Of a stretch of 64,000 bases of DNA, positions 40,301-48,620 are shown in pieces. The translations under genes were made by a program, and so were the position numbers. The notes under the pieces were generated by a model. It worked only from the letters and a program-made list of their open reading frames with translations, was not told the origin of the DNA and made no database searches. The number at the start of each line of letters is the position of its first letter. The stretch's first letter is position 1. Origin of the DNA: Camarhynchus parvulus (Eukaryota; Chordata; Aves; Passeriformes; Thraupidae); NCBI RefSeq assembly GCF_901933205.1, contig NC_044576.1, positions 7,845,024 through 7,909,023 on the forward strand. Reading direction: 5' to 3'.

Positions 40301-40700
40301 AAAGTCAGTTAGGCTCTGACCAGAGTCCAGGACCTGCTTTGACAAGACAGCAAAGCAAGCAGCAGAAATACACTTGTTTCCTTCATGTTCTTGAGTTCTT
40401 TTTCCTTTGTACGGTTTTCAAACTGTGTTTAACAGTGGAACTGCATCATGCTACAGCTTCTCTTTGCCTCTGAGGAAAGCTCCAGAGGCTTTACCTGGAC
40501 AGAAGCTAAAGATTTGTACTGTGAACGTCTAGGGAGAGATTCAGGGGACTGAAGTTGACACTTAGCACGGGCAGAAGTGAGAGAAACAAAGCTTGAGAGG
40601 CAGAGAACATCCTCAGCATAAAAAGAATGAGAAAAAAAGAGAGCTATTGTCCCCAGCAGGGATGATATGGGGATATGCTGGGTCAGGTAGAGAGGCAATC
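37339..40700. other. Unique non-coding stretch, one longish open frame
   Basis: A 175-codon open frame runs at 39946-40473 plus in non-repetitive sequence, with a 97-codon frame antisense to part of it. The translation has no domain, signal or motif I recognise, no upstream splice acceptor or promoter was identified, and its composition is unlike typical proteins (Leu/Cys/His-rich). I treat it as chance or an old pseudogene. The rest shows no repeat or RNA gene. Confidence 0.5.
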
Positions 40701-40849
40701 CTGAGCTAATTTCTCCTTTTAGCTTGTGGCATTATAAAAGGTTATTTTGAAGGCTTATTTTGGATTTACGGTAGTTAATCTAACCAAACTGGTTGAATAA
40801 ATAGAACTGTGCTGCTTCATTTACTGAACTAAAAAGCCTTCCCAGTTTA
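40701..40849 (+). repeat. 149-base dispersed repeat, copy 1 (LTR-core-like)
   Basis: Matches 41760-41908 over 149 bases with eight substitutions and no gaps (about 95 percent identity, counted by eye), in the same orientation, 1059 bases apart. The unit carries TATAAAAG at 40733-40740 and AATAAA at 40796-40801, a spacing that resembles the promoter-to-polyadenylation core of an LTR. Its ends show no TG/CA termini, inverted repeats or target duplication. It may be a fragment of an LTR family, an independent short element, or the source of a local duplication. Orientation is given by the TATA-to-AATAAA order. Confidence 0.85.
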
Positions 40850-40971
40850 CTGTGGTGATCACCTCCATATTGGTGTGAGTAATAATCACTCACAACTAAA
40901 ATCATAAACCCAATACCTAATCTATGATAGCTGGCATTCATTTTTCTCATGCCCCCCTCTCAGGCTTGGCA

Positions 40972-41017
40972 GTGCTCTGGGACAGAGCTGTGTGTGTGTG
41001 TGTGTGTCCCAGAGCAC
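40972..41017. repeat. (TG)n microsatellite in the loop of an 11-base inverted repeat
   Basis: The arm gtgctctggga (40972-40982) is exactly complementary to tcccagagcac (41007-41017). The 24-base loop holds most of a (TG)n run at 40989-41007. The microsatellite is short and probably of limited variability. Confidence 0.75.
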
Positions 41018-41339
41018 ACAGAGTGGCAGGGTTCTGTCTGGCAGGGCAGCCCAGCTCTGTCCCTGTGCTCTCCCTTGCTGTCAGCATGGGACACTGCTTT
41101 CCCTACCTTGTGCATCCTTACTCCCAGGCTGCCACGGTGATTCCACAATGTCAACTCAGAGCCTTAATGCAATGAGAAGAGAAAGAAAAATAATGTTACT
41201 GCTGTCTGAAGGTTCAGAACAGCCATGTTATTTTAACTTAGTAGTGCTATGAAGTCAGAAGCCACTTGGATTGCAAAGCAATCTATGGGCTGGTACATGT
41301 TTCTGATGTACTTCGTGCTCAGCCTTTATGTATAGCACA

Positions 41340-41510
41340 GACACATCATAAAATGACAAAATAGTTCGACACAGTGAATAGGCAAATGTCGTAGAGGAAT
41401 TTCACATCGATTCCATTCCATTTACAGCTCATAAATTCACTTAACATTTCCACACACTTCTGACTTTGCCAGTGCACGACACGAATGCTCAGATTCCGAG
41501 GAGACACTCA
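41340..41510. promoter_or_regulatory. CpG-retaining block, possible conserved element
   Basis: Six CpGs lie within about 140 bases (ttcgac, gtcgta, atcgat, cacgacacg, tccgag) of otherwise AT-rich unique DNA, where CpG is normally depleted. There is no open frame. The block ends about 40 bases before the solo LTR. Retained CpG can mean constraint, an unmethylated regulatory element, or a recently inserted sequence. Confidence 0.2.
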
Positions 41511-41544
41511 CAGACTCTCCCCTCAGCCTGTAGTTGTGGCAGTG

Positions 41545-41550
41545 GGGATG
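41545..41550. repeat. Target-site duplication, left copy (GGGATG)
   Basis: Exact match to 42107-42112, immediately outside the TG end of the LTR. Confidence 0.85.
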
Positions 41551-42106
41551 TGTCACTGTCACATTTTCTGAAAAATCCCTTCACCCGGGATTTTTCTCCT
41601 GGGAAGCTGAGAAGCCTCAGAGAGAAATGAAAACAATATTATCTCCTTTGCTTCTCCTGTGTTCTGCTGCTTTGGAATGTGCTCTGTTTGGAGATTGTTT
41701 ATCCAACATGTTAATTGTTTTTACTTAATGACCAATCACCGTCCAGCTGTGTTGAGATTCTGAGCTAATTTCTCCTTTTAGCTTGTGGTATTATAAAAGG
41801 TTATTTTGAAGGTTTATTTTGGATTTATGGTAGTTTATCTAACCAATCTGGTTCAATAAATAGAACTGCGCTGCTTCATTTACTGAACTAAAAAGTCTTC
41901 CCAGTTTAAGGAGGAGGAGTCAGTCACGAGTTTTTCATTAGTATCATGTTAAGCCTTCTGATGTATCCTTTCTCTAGTTTTAGTATAGCTTTAGTATAGC
42001 ATTCTTTAATATAATATAATATCATAAAATAATAAATGAGCCTTCTAAGAACATGGAGTCAGATTCTCAATTCCTCCTTCATCCTGGGGACCCAGAAAAT
42101 ACCACA
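41551..42106 (+). mobile_element. Solo LTR of an endogenous retrovirus (class II/ERVK-like), with a nested 149-base segment
   Basis: The element starts TG (tgtcactgtcacattttc) and ends CA (ataccaca). It is flanked by a perfect six-base direct repeat GGGATG at 41545-41550 and 42107-42112, a target-site duplication of the size typical of class II (ERVK-type) elements. Near its 3' end it has an AT-rich stretch with AATAAA at 42031-42036. The whole is 556 bases; without the embedded 149-base segment (41760-41908) it would be 407. No retroviral coding sequence lies on either side, so this is a solo LTR left by LTR-LTR recombination. The sequence resembles an LTR family I remember as common in songbirds; the family name needs a repeat-library search. 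Strand is set by the polyadenylation signal. Confidence 0.85.
41760..41908 (+). repeat. 149-base dispersed repeat, copy 2, embedded in the solo LTR
   Basis: The counterpart of 40701-40849, with TATAAAAG at 41792-41799 and AATAAA at 41855-41860 both intact. It divides the LTR into 209-base and 198-base parts. As I remember songbird LTRs of this type, the flanking words (ttgagattctg and aggaggag) lie side by side without this segment, which would make it an insertion. That memory is not verified. No target duplication flanks it; a CTGAG/CTGAGG-like microhomology is possible at the left junction. Confidence 0.8.
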
Positions 42107-42112
42107 GGGATG
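42107..42112. repeat. Target-site duplication, right copy (GGGATG)
   Basis: Exact match to 41545-41550, immediately outside the CA end of the LTR. Confidence 0.85.
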
Positions 42113-43997
42113 GAAATATGTAAAAGGCTTTAATGCCTTCTCTTTGGTCACCAGAGCACAGAGCTCAGGCCGGGAGCACCCAGGGACAGAACCAAGGGAC
42201 GGTGCAGGCAGCACAGTGACCCTGTGTCAGTGTTAACCGATGGGGCTGCAGTGGGTGTGCTGTCCTGGGAACAGGAGTGGCTCCTGCTGGCATTTGCAGC
42301 CCCATGTGCTGGAGTGAAGCCTGGCCAGCCAAGGAGAGCCCCTGCCCTCTCAGTGAGCCATGGGCTGTGTGTCTGACACCCTGTGCTGCCAGGTGTCTCG
42401 GTGCAGCGCCGTACAAGCCGCTCTCTTGTTTTGGGAATGCCATTATCATTATCAGTGCTCTGGAAACGTGTAAGCTGCATATGTACAACCAGCTCAAAGC
42501 CAGAGAAAGCAAAGGTTAATTGGATAAAGCTGTTAGTGGTCATTGTGCAAGGCAGACAGGAATGTCAGGTTTCAGTATGTGCATGTTCCCCTCAGCAGAT
42601 GAGGAGGCTGGTCCTATCACTGCTGGCTAATAGCTCATCTTGTTTCTTGTAGGAAGCATAACCCTGTCTTCCATTTAACAGCAAGGATGGAAATTGCTAG
42701 AGTGAGAGAAAAAAACACCACTATTTTGATGTTTTCTTTAGGGGGAAAATATAATTGTGCGAATGCACTAATTTATACAGAATTCTGTGTGCAAGGACAG
42801 TAGCAAGAATAAGATACATTTTCCTAAAACTCTGGGGAGCTGCACATTATTCATTTAATATGGAATAACCCATAGAATAATCTGTGAAAACTATTTGTGT
42901 TTATTTCAAATGTCTCTTGCTTGGTATATAAAATCAAAATGCATTCTATACCACAATGTGAATGTTACATATTATTATATTTTAATTAGTTGGAAAGGTT
43001 TACTTTAGAAAAAAATAGTTTGATGAAATAAACCTATGTGATGGTTTAACATTGCAAATACATCTTGCTGTTTTATTAGGCCTGTAAATTCATCTCAGTG
43101 GTAGCTAAAGCAAACAACAGAGAAAAGTTACATGTTTATAGCTGCCAGAGCCAGTAATTTAGAATAGGAAAGTTTTAAGCTCCTTATGTGGATGTAGTGA
43201 AGGCCATGATATTTCAAGGTGATTTTGAGGGCAAACAATTTTATAGAGATTTTGAAATGCCTTGATAGGCTAATCCAGCTCATGGGTGTTGCATATCAAA
43301 AATAATCCCTTTCCTTGGAGCTGTGTTCCTCCCACAGTTGGCATCCTTGCTGCACCTCCCTGCTAGGTCACTTTTGCAAAGAACCAATGTGGAGATAAAA
43401 CTTTCCCACCTTCAGAGCTGTTTCTTACAGGTCAAAGCTAAAGGATTTTATTGAAATGTTATGATGAAAAACACACTACATGCTATGTAAATTCTTAGGT
43501 GTGGATAAGCAGAGGTTATCACTGGCTGCTGCTGTGGATCTGGCACCTTTTAAAGGAATATTTCTTTTTTAAAAGAAAAAAGCAAGAATTGCAGTTAATT
43601 CTGTCCTGTACATTGCACTGGAAGTGATATATGAGTCTTATTAGTATATACAGATTTATGAGAGACCATACAGCCCTTGAGAAGAAAAATCTCCCAAATT
43701 ATTGCATTTTACCTCTCTAACCTTTGCTTTTATGCAAGGTTAGACTGCATATTTAAAAAGAGTACTTGTCACATGCTTTCTTTAAAGATTAAGAGTGCTG
43801 AAGGCTGGGCTGAATTTGCCACCCTAAGCACCCTCAACACTGCAAGGAGCATGAAGAGTTTGTCAGGTCATGATTCCAATTTGCCTGAGAGAGGAGAAAT
43901 GATTGCATTCTCTGGTACTCACATCCTCATTCAGGCAAAGAGAAACTTTTCCAGAGATGATATGTAAAACAAGAAAACCTTTCTTAACCATTTAGTT

Positions 43998-44031
43998 AAG
44001 TAGCAAAGAAATAGAAGTAGCAAAGAAATAG
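43998..44031. repeat. 17-base tandem duplication
   Basis: The unit aagtagcaaagaaatag occurs at 43998-44014 and again, exactly, at 44015-44031. Confidence 0.85.
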
Positions 44032-45200
44032 CTAAATAATTGTTTATTGTACTGGTGGAAGAAGAAATTAAGTGTAGAGCTACTAAAGAAAAGGAGACAG
44101 TGGAGGCAAAAGGGAAAGGTAGAAGGTGAAAGGAAGGGAACTGAATTTCTTATTTTCCTCTCAGTAATTCGTGTGTTTTAGTTGTCCATTTCAGCATAAA
44201 ATTTTGCAGTATATTGAAAGTCATCTATGTGTGGGGAGATTCAATAAAATTAATTTCTTATTGGCAGATAAAGAGAAACTTTCTGAATCTACAGGAAAGT
44301 TGTTAGGGGGTGTGTCAAAAGACAAGGTTCACCTAAAACCTGATCATGGACAAATGTAGGTAACTGGATGTTTAATGAACAGAATTGCTTTTAAAATTTA
44401 GCTTTTCATAATAATTTTCATAAAGAAATGCTCAGGCATCCTCCTCAGCAGGGAAATCAGTGTTTCCATCCAGTGAGAGGAATGGCAGCAGTGCTGCTGG
44501 CTCCCGGGCCAGGCTGGTGCAGGGCTCGCTGCCCACAGGAGATGTTTGGTGAGGAACCAAGCACAGGGGAATTAGTGAGTTAGCAGAGATGACTCCATGA
44601 TGATTCCTAGGAAACAGCAACTCATTTCTAGGAGTACAAATGAAGAAAGCTGTTTCTTATAAGTTTGGCTAGTGCTTCTCTTTAATGATCAATTCATACT
44701 AAGGTTAGAACTAGACAGAAGGAAATTCAAGCTTAATCTCATCTTGACACAGAGTAATTAGGCAGTCCCCAAGAGCAGATGATTTTGTATTGTCATTATA
44801 CTGCCCTCAGATAATCACTAAAACAATACTCACAATTACTCTATGATGTGTCTTGACAGATTCATATATTGAAGAAAACTTTCCTAGGTCCCTTACTTCT
44901 GCTGTGTTCTTGAGTTTCATTTAAAAAATACACTCGTGTGTGTATGTGAATGACTTCTGCTTGAATTCAGAAGTGCCCTGCAAGAGTAAAATCTTAGATT
45001 TGTCCTGTATGCAGCCACCTGGGCCTGCAAAGGCAATGTGCAGAGGATTATGTGCACAGGACACAGGGCTCTGGTTTCCAAGGAGACACACACATCATCC
45101 TTGGGGTAACAGAGACCTTGGCAGAGTGAGAGTGGCTACAGCAGTCCTCTGTTTATCAGTTTGCTTTCTGATTGGGAACACAGAGCCAGAATCTTTCTAG

Positions 45201-45220
45201 TGCCTGCCCCCTGGCAGGCA
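45201..45220. repeat. Short perfect hairpin
   Basis: tgcctgcc (45201-45208) pairs with ggcaggca (45213-45220) across a four-base loop. It is not followed by a T-run and has no recognisable gene nearby. Confidence 0.6.
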
Positions 45221-47610
45221 TGAGCTGTCAGTCTTGACCATCTGAGTTATTTCTGTTATAGAGCAACTCACGTGGGGCCTCTTGGAGTGATAAAAACCAT
45301 CCAGATGTTTGTCACCAGTAACATGCAATAATTCAGGTGCTGGTCACCCATTGGCTGGCAGTGATGGGGCTCCTGTGCCACCCACCAGCTGGAATAATCT
45401 CCAGCAGGACATGGCAGGGCTCAGATTAGGGAGGCAACGCCAGGCTCTGCCATCAACAATCAGGATTATACCCCAGTGCAGACACTGCCTTTAAAGCAGC
45501 AAAAGCTTGTGGTGGAAATCCCCTGCATGAGTGCTGGAAGTGGACTCAGAATAATCTCACTGAAAATTAAATAGAAGTGCTGTCTAGACACCTTGTTCTG
45601 AAATAATCTTTTATTCTGTTGACAATTTAAGTGGATTTTCTAGTCAAATTGCATTAAGCCTGAGTTTAACTCTGTGCCTGTGAACATATATATGAAATAA
45701 GGCACCAGGCTGGAAAAATCAGTGTTTCAAATTGTATCCAGCAGAGATAGAGCATAACAACCCTATGTCTTTATGGCTTCAGTGACAAGCCATACTAAGG
45801 TAAAGTGGAAGTTTTTTTATTCCTCCTCAAAAAGTGAAGTTATTTGTAGGTTATTTTGGTAGGTGTTCTGAATGGAGTGCACAAAACTGCAGCGATGTAG
45901 CTGACAGGTAATAGGCAGATATGGACTATAAAAGCAATCACATTCCCATCACAAGGTAGGTTGTAAAATCTGGGTTTTTCCTCACACTGTTAATTCAAGC
46001 AGTAGCACCCTCTGGAGCAGATCAGAAAGTAGCTGTAAAATACACATTCACTATCAGGTGCTGCTTTTAATCCCTTGGGTGTAGGATGTCTCTCAGCTTA
46101 TCCATTCTTGTTGCCCTCTAGAATCCAGCTGTAGACAATGTGGATAGTCATGTTTTTGGTTTTTTTTATTGTCTGTCAATAATAATGTATTTATTAAATG
46201 ACTTATAAGAAGCCAGACCTTTCAAATGCATTGTTTTAGTAGAGAAGGTGAGCAAAATAACTCAGTTTCTTATATGTGCCCAGATGACAGTGCTGTGAAT
46301 TCTCTTATCTCTCAGCTTAATTAAAAGATAATTTTCACAACTTGATTTAGGCTTGTACCTTCTCCAGATGTGTTCATTGAGGTAGTAGATGGGCAAAGAA
46401 AAACAAATCAATGCTCACATCATAGTACATGCTATATTTGGCTCAGGCTAAATTGTATGTAGTATGCTAAGTGCATCTTTCTTGCCCTGAAGAAAAATAA
46501 GTGGGAAAGACAACCCTTTTGGGGTTGAGTAATTGCATGGAGCACTTTCTGTAGGAGATTCTGCAGCTTCTTTTAAAATTCCACAGAAGTTACTGTAAAG
46601 GAAAATCTATGCATGGAATGAAAATTTGAGAGTGCAAGGGAATGAAAGGCTCTTCTAAAACCTGGGGCTTGTGGTTGAATATTGGTGTGATGTGTTCAGA
46701 TGGCACTCAGCGCCCCATGTACAACCTGTGTGCAGCAGGGATGTTTGGGAGGCGGCTGTGCTGCACTGTTTGTGGTTGATGCTGCCTGCCAGGAGCCTGA
46801 TGGTAAATGCAGGGGGCATTTCTAATGCAGCAGTGGGTAAATGTCCTCGTGGGGCAGACGGAGGCAATGCCCAGAGGCAACACTCCCGAGTGTGAGCAGT
46901 GCAGGAGGTGGATGTGACAGAGGAGCAAAGTGAACTTTCTGAATGAAGCACAGCAGAGCAGGATTTCATTTTGCAGAGCTCATGTTCCTTTTGTAAACAC
47001 ACTAAGGCAGCTGAGCACAGTCAGAAACCCCACAGCAGTTATTATTCTGTGTTTTACAAACCTGCTGGTTTGGAATGCATATGGTCATTTCAAAACCATG
47101 GCTTTGGCAGAGCACTGTGGCCACAGGAGGATGATCATTATTACATTTGCTGTTGTTACCATGCCAATGTGGGACTGTATGAGACAGAAGTCCCAATGCA
47201 AATCTTTTATAGCCATATTGGAACAGCTAAATAAAAGGATTTTTTGAACATACTGAACACTACTGTTCCAAGGTATTTTGATAGAAAATGTCTTCTGACC
47301 ACATGAAACATATCATGACTACAGGTTGATTCCCTCAGAATTTCATTGAGAAAAAAAGGCAACATTCCTGCAAAACAAAACATTACACTTTAGCATTACA
47401 AAACAAACCACATCAAATATAATTTAAAATGGGATGAAAATGAAATATTTATAACACGGAGGGGAAGAGGCAATATCAGAAAGAAAAGCAAAATGTGATG
47501 TTTGGATGAGATGCAAACATTCCCTCATCACTGCCCTTGTCCCCTTCACTGGGAAACACCCTCATATCTGACCTGATTTTAGATGAGAATGAGAAGTTAC
47601 ATATTCTAGC

Positions 47611-47700
47611 AAAAAAACCCAAACCAAACCAAAACAACAACAACAACAACAAACACAAAAACAAACAAACAAAAAAAAAAAAGAAAATAAAAACAGAAAA
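47611..47700. repeat. A/C-rich simple repeat including (CAA)n
   Basis: Ninety bases containing almost only A and C: AAACC words, then (CAA)n of about seven units, then CAAA and a run of twelve A. The open frames across it (Lys/Asn/Thr on plus, Phe/Leu/Val on minus) are low-complexity artefacts. Confidence 0.9.
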
Positions 47701-48031
47701 GCACACACATTTATCTTTAACAAGAGGATAATATTGCTTTCAGTATTTCTGAAAATGCTGTCACCAGTCTAATCTCTGCAGATAGTTCATAGAGCCCTTT
47801 AACAGGATTACTCGCTGTGCTTGCTTCCAGTCTCATCCTCAGGGGTGAAGGTAAGCAGTGTAGTCAGGTCGAGGTCATGTCACTGCAGTTAGGTATTCAC
47901 CCTTTCAAGGCAGCTGGATCTCCTTCTCCTGACCAGCAGGGCTTTGAACCAGTACTGGATGGGTGTCCTGCCATGGAGCAGCTGGGAGGGGGCCAGAGAC
48001 AGTCCCCTGCCATGCCCTGGGCTGCCTGTGC
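47701..48031. other. Unique sequence between A/C tract and minisatellite
   Basis: No gene was seen. A 20-base interval at 47831-47850 is bounded by an acceptor-like ...gcttccag and a donor-like GAAG|GTAAGC, but it is too short to support an exon call. Confidence 0.55.
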
Positions 48032-48260
48032 CCAGGGCAGGGTGCAGGGCAGGGCCAGCAGGGCACAGAGCATAGGACCAGCAGGGCCAGCAGGGCACAG
48101 GGCCAGCAGGGCACAGGGCACAGAGCAGGGCCAGGAGGGCCAGCAGGGCCCAGGGCTCAGGACCAGCAGGGCACAGGGCACAGAGCAGGGCCAGCAGGGC
48201 CAGCAGGGCCCAGGGCTCAGGGCCAGCAGGGCGCAGGGCACAGGGCAGGACACAGGACAG
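48032..48260. repeat. G-rich minisatellite with 60-base higher-order unit
   Basis: Built from variants of ggccagcagggcacag. The interval 48121-48180 matches 48181-48240 at 57 of 60 positions, giving a 60-base higher-order period; the preceding 60 bases match only in part. The plus strand is G/A-rich, with GGG runs spaced by loops of mostly seven bases or fewer, including a canonical quadruplex motif at 48035-48054. Because 60 is divisible by three, stop-free frames run through on both strands (177 codons plus, 145 and 140 codons minus). They encode Gly/Gln/Ala-rich or Leu/Cys/Pro-rich repeats and are not genes. Confidence 0.92.
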
Positions 48261-48348
48261 CCTCTCCCAGAGGGCAGGGACTGCACTACAGCAGTGATTT
48301 CTGAGAGCCATCCCCGGTGTGCTGAGTTAATCAAGCTCTGGCCTAATT

Positions 48349-48432
48349 AAACCACACTGCTGCTGTTATGTCTTTGTGCCCATGGTGTCCAAGACAATAA
48401 GCTGCAATAAAGGAGGCCTGGCAGTGTGGTTT
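48349..48432. repeat. 12-base perfect inverted repeat
   Basis: aaaccacactgc (48349-48360) is exactly complementary to gcagtgtggttt (48421-48432), with a 60-base spacer. At this length and spacing about one chance pair is expected in a window of this size. Confidence 0.6.
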
Positions 48433-48449
48433 TATGCATCTCTTAGCAG

Positions 48450-48620
48450 GTCAAATAACTGTGGTATACGAGTGCTGATCATGCAGAGAGACAAAAGGCT
48501 AAGATTTGTTAACTTTATCCCTCCCGCCAAGTTAAATTTGGTACCTGTTTGACAGTGCTAATTAAACCATATTTCATTCTTTTCCATTCCATGCTAAATA
48601 AACACTTACAAACAGAACTA
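48450..48620. promoter_or_regulatory. Possible conserved non-coding element
   Basis: Unique, balanced sequence with GCTAATTAAACC near 48558, a TTTGACAG word and retained CpG (atacgag, cccgcca). There is no open frame. Weak call by appearance only. Confidence 0.17.

Larger units (their letters stand above)
40850..41550. other. Unique sequence between the two 149-base copies
   Basis: Contains a (TG)n run inside an inverted repeat, a moderately GC-rich segment at 41010-41150 with short overlapping open frames, and a CpG-retaining block at about 41340-41510. It has no retroviral gag/pol/env-like frames, so the two 149-base copies are not the LTRs of an intact provirus. Confidence 0.6.
42113..47610. 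other. Unique non-coding stretch, no gene seen
   Basis: A GC-richer patch at about 42150-42430 directly after the LTR holds overlapping open frames on both strands (131 and 115 codons minus, 80 and 89 codons plus), which I read as composition effects. A small purine-rich segment lies at 44085-44141. Other open frames, at most 115 codons (46655-47002 minus), are unrecognisable. A small tandem repeat and a short hairpin are listed separately. Confidence 0.6.

Noticed and set aside
40701..41908. The two 149-base copies as paired LTRs of one provirus
   Set aside because: The 910 bases between them contain no retroviral-type coding sequence, primer-binding site or polypurine tract, and the second copy is inside another LTR with its own target duplication.
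46379..46400. let-7-like word TGAGGTAGTAG
   Set aside because: Only the first eleven bases match the let-7 family; the rest differs and the neighbouring sequence does not fold back to give the expected complementary arm.
47831..47850. 20-base micro-exon between acceptor-like and donor-like words
   Set aside because: Such short coincidences are expected by chance; there is no frame or second exon to support it.
47817..48350. Plus-strand open frame of 177 codons and minus-strand frames of 145 and 140 codons
   Set aside because: They read through the G-rich 60-base-period minisatellite; low-complexity products on both strands show this is a composition effect.
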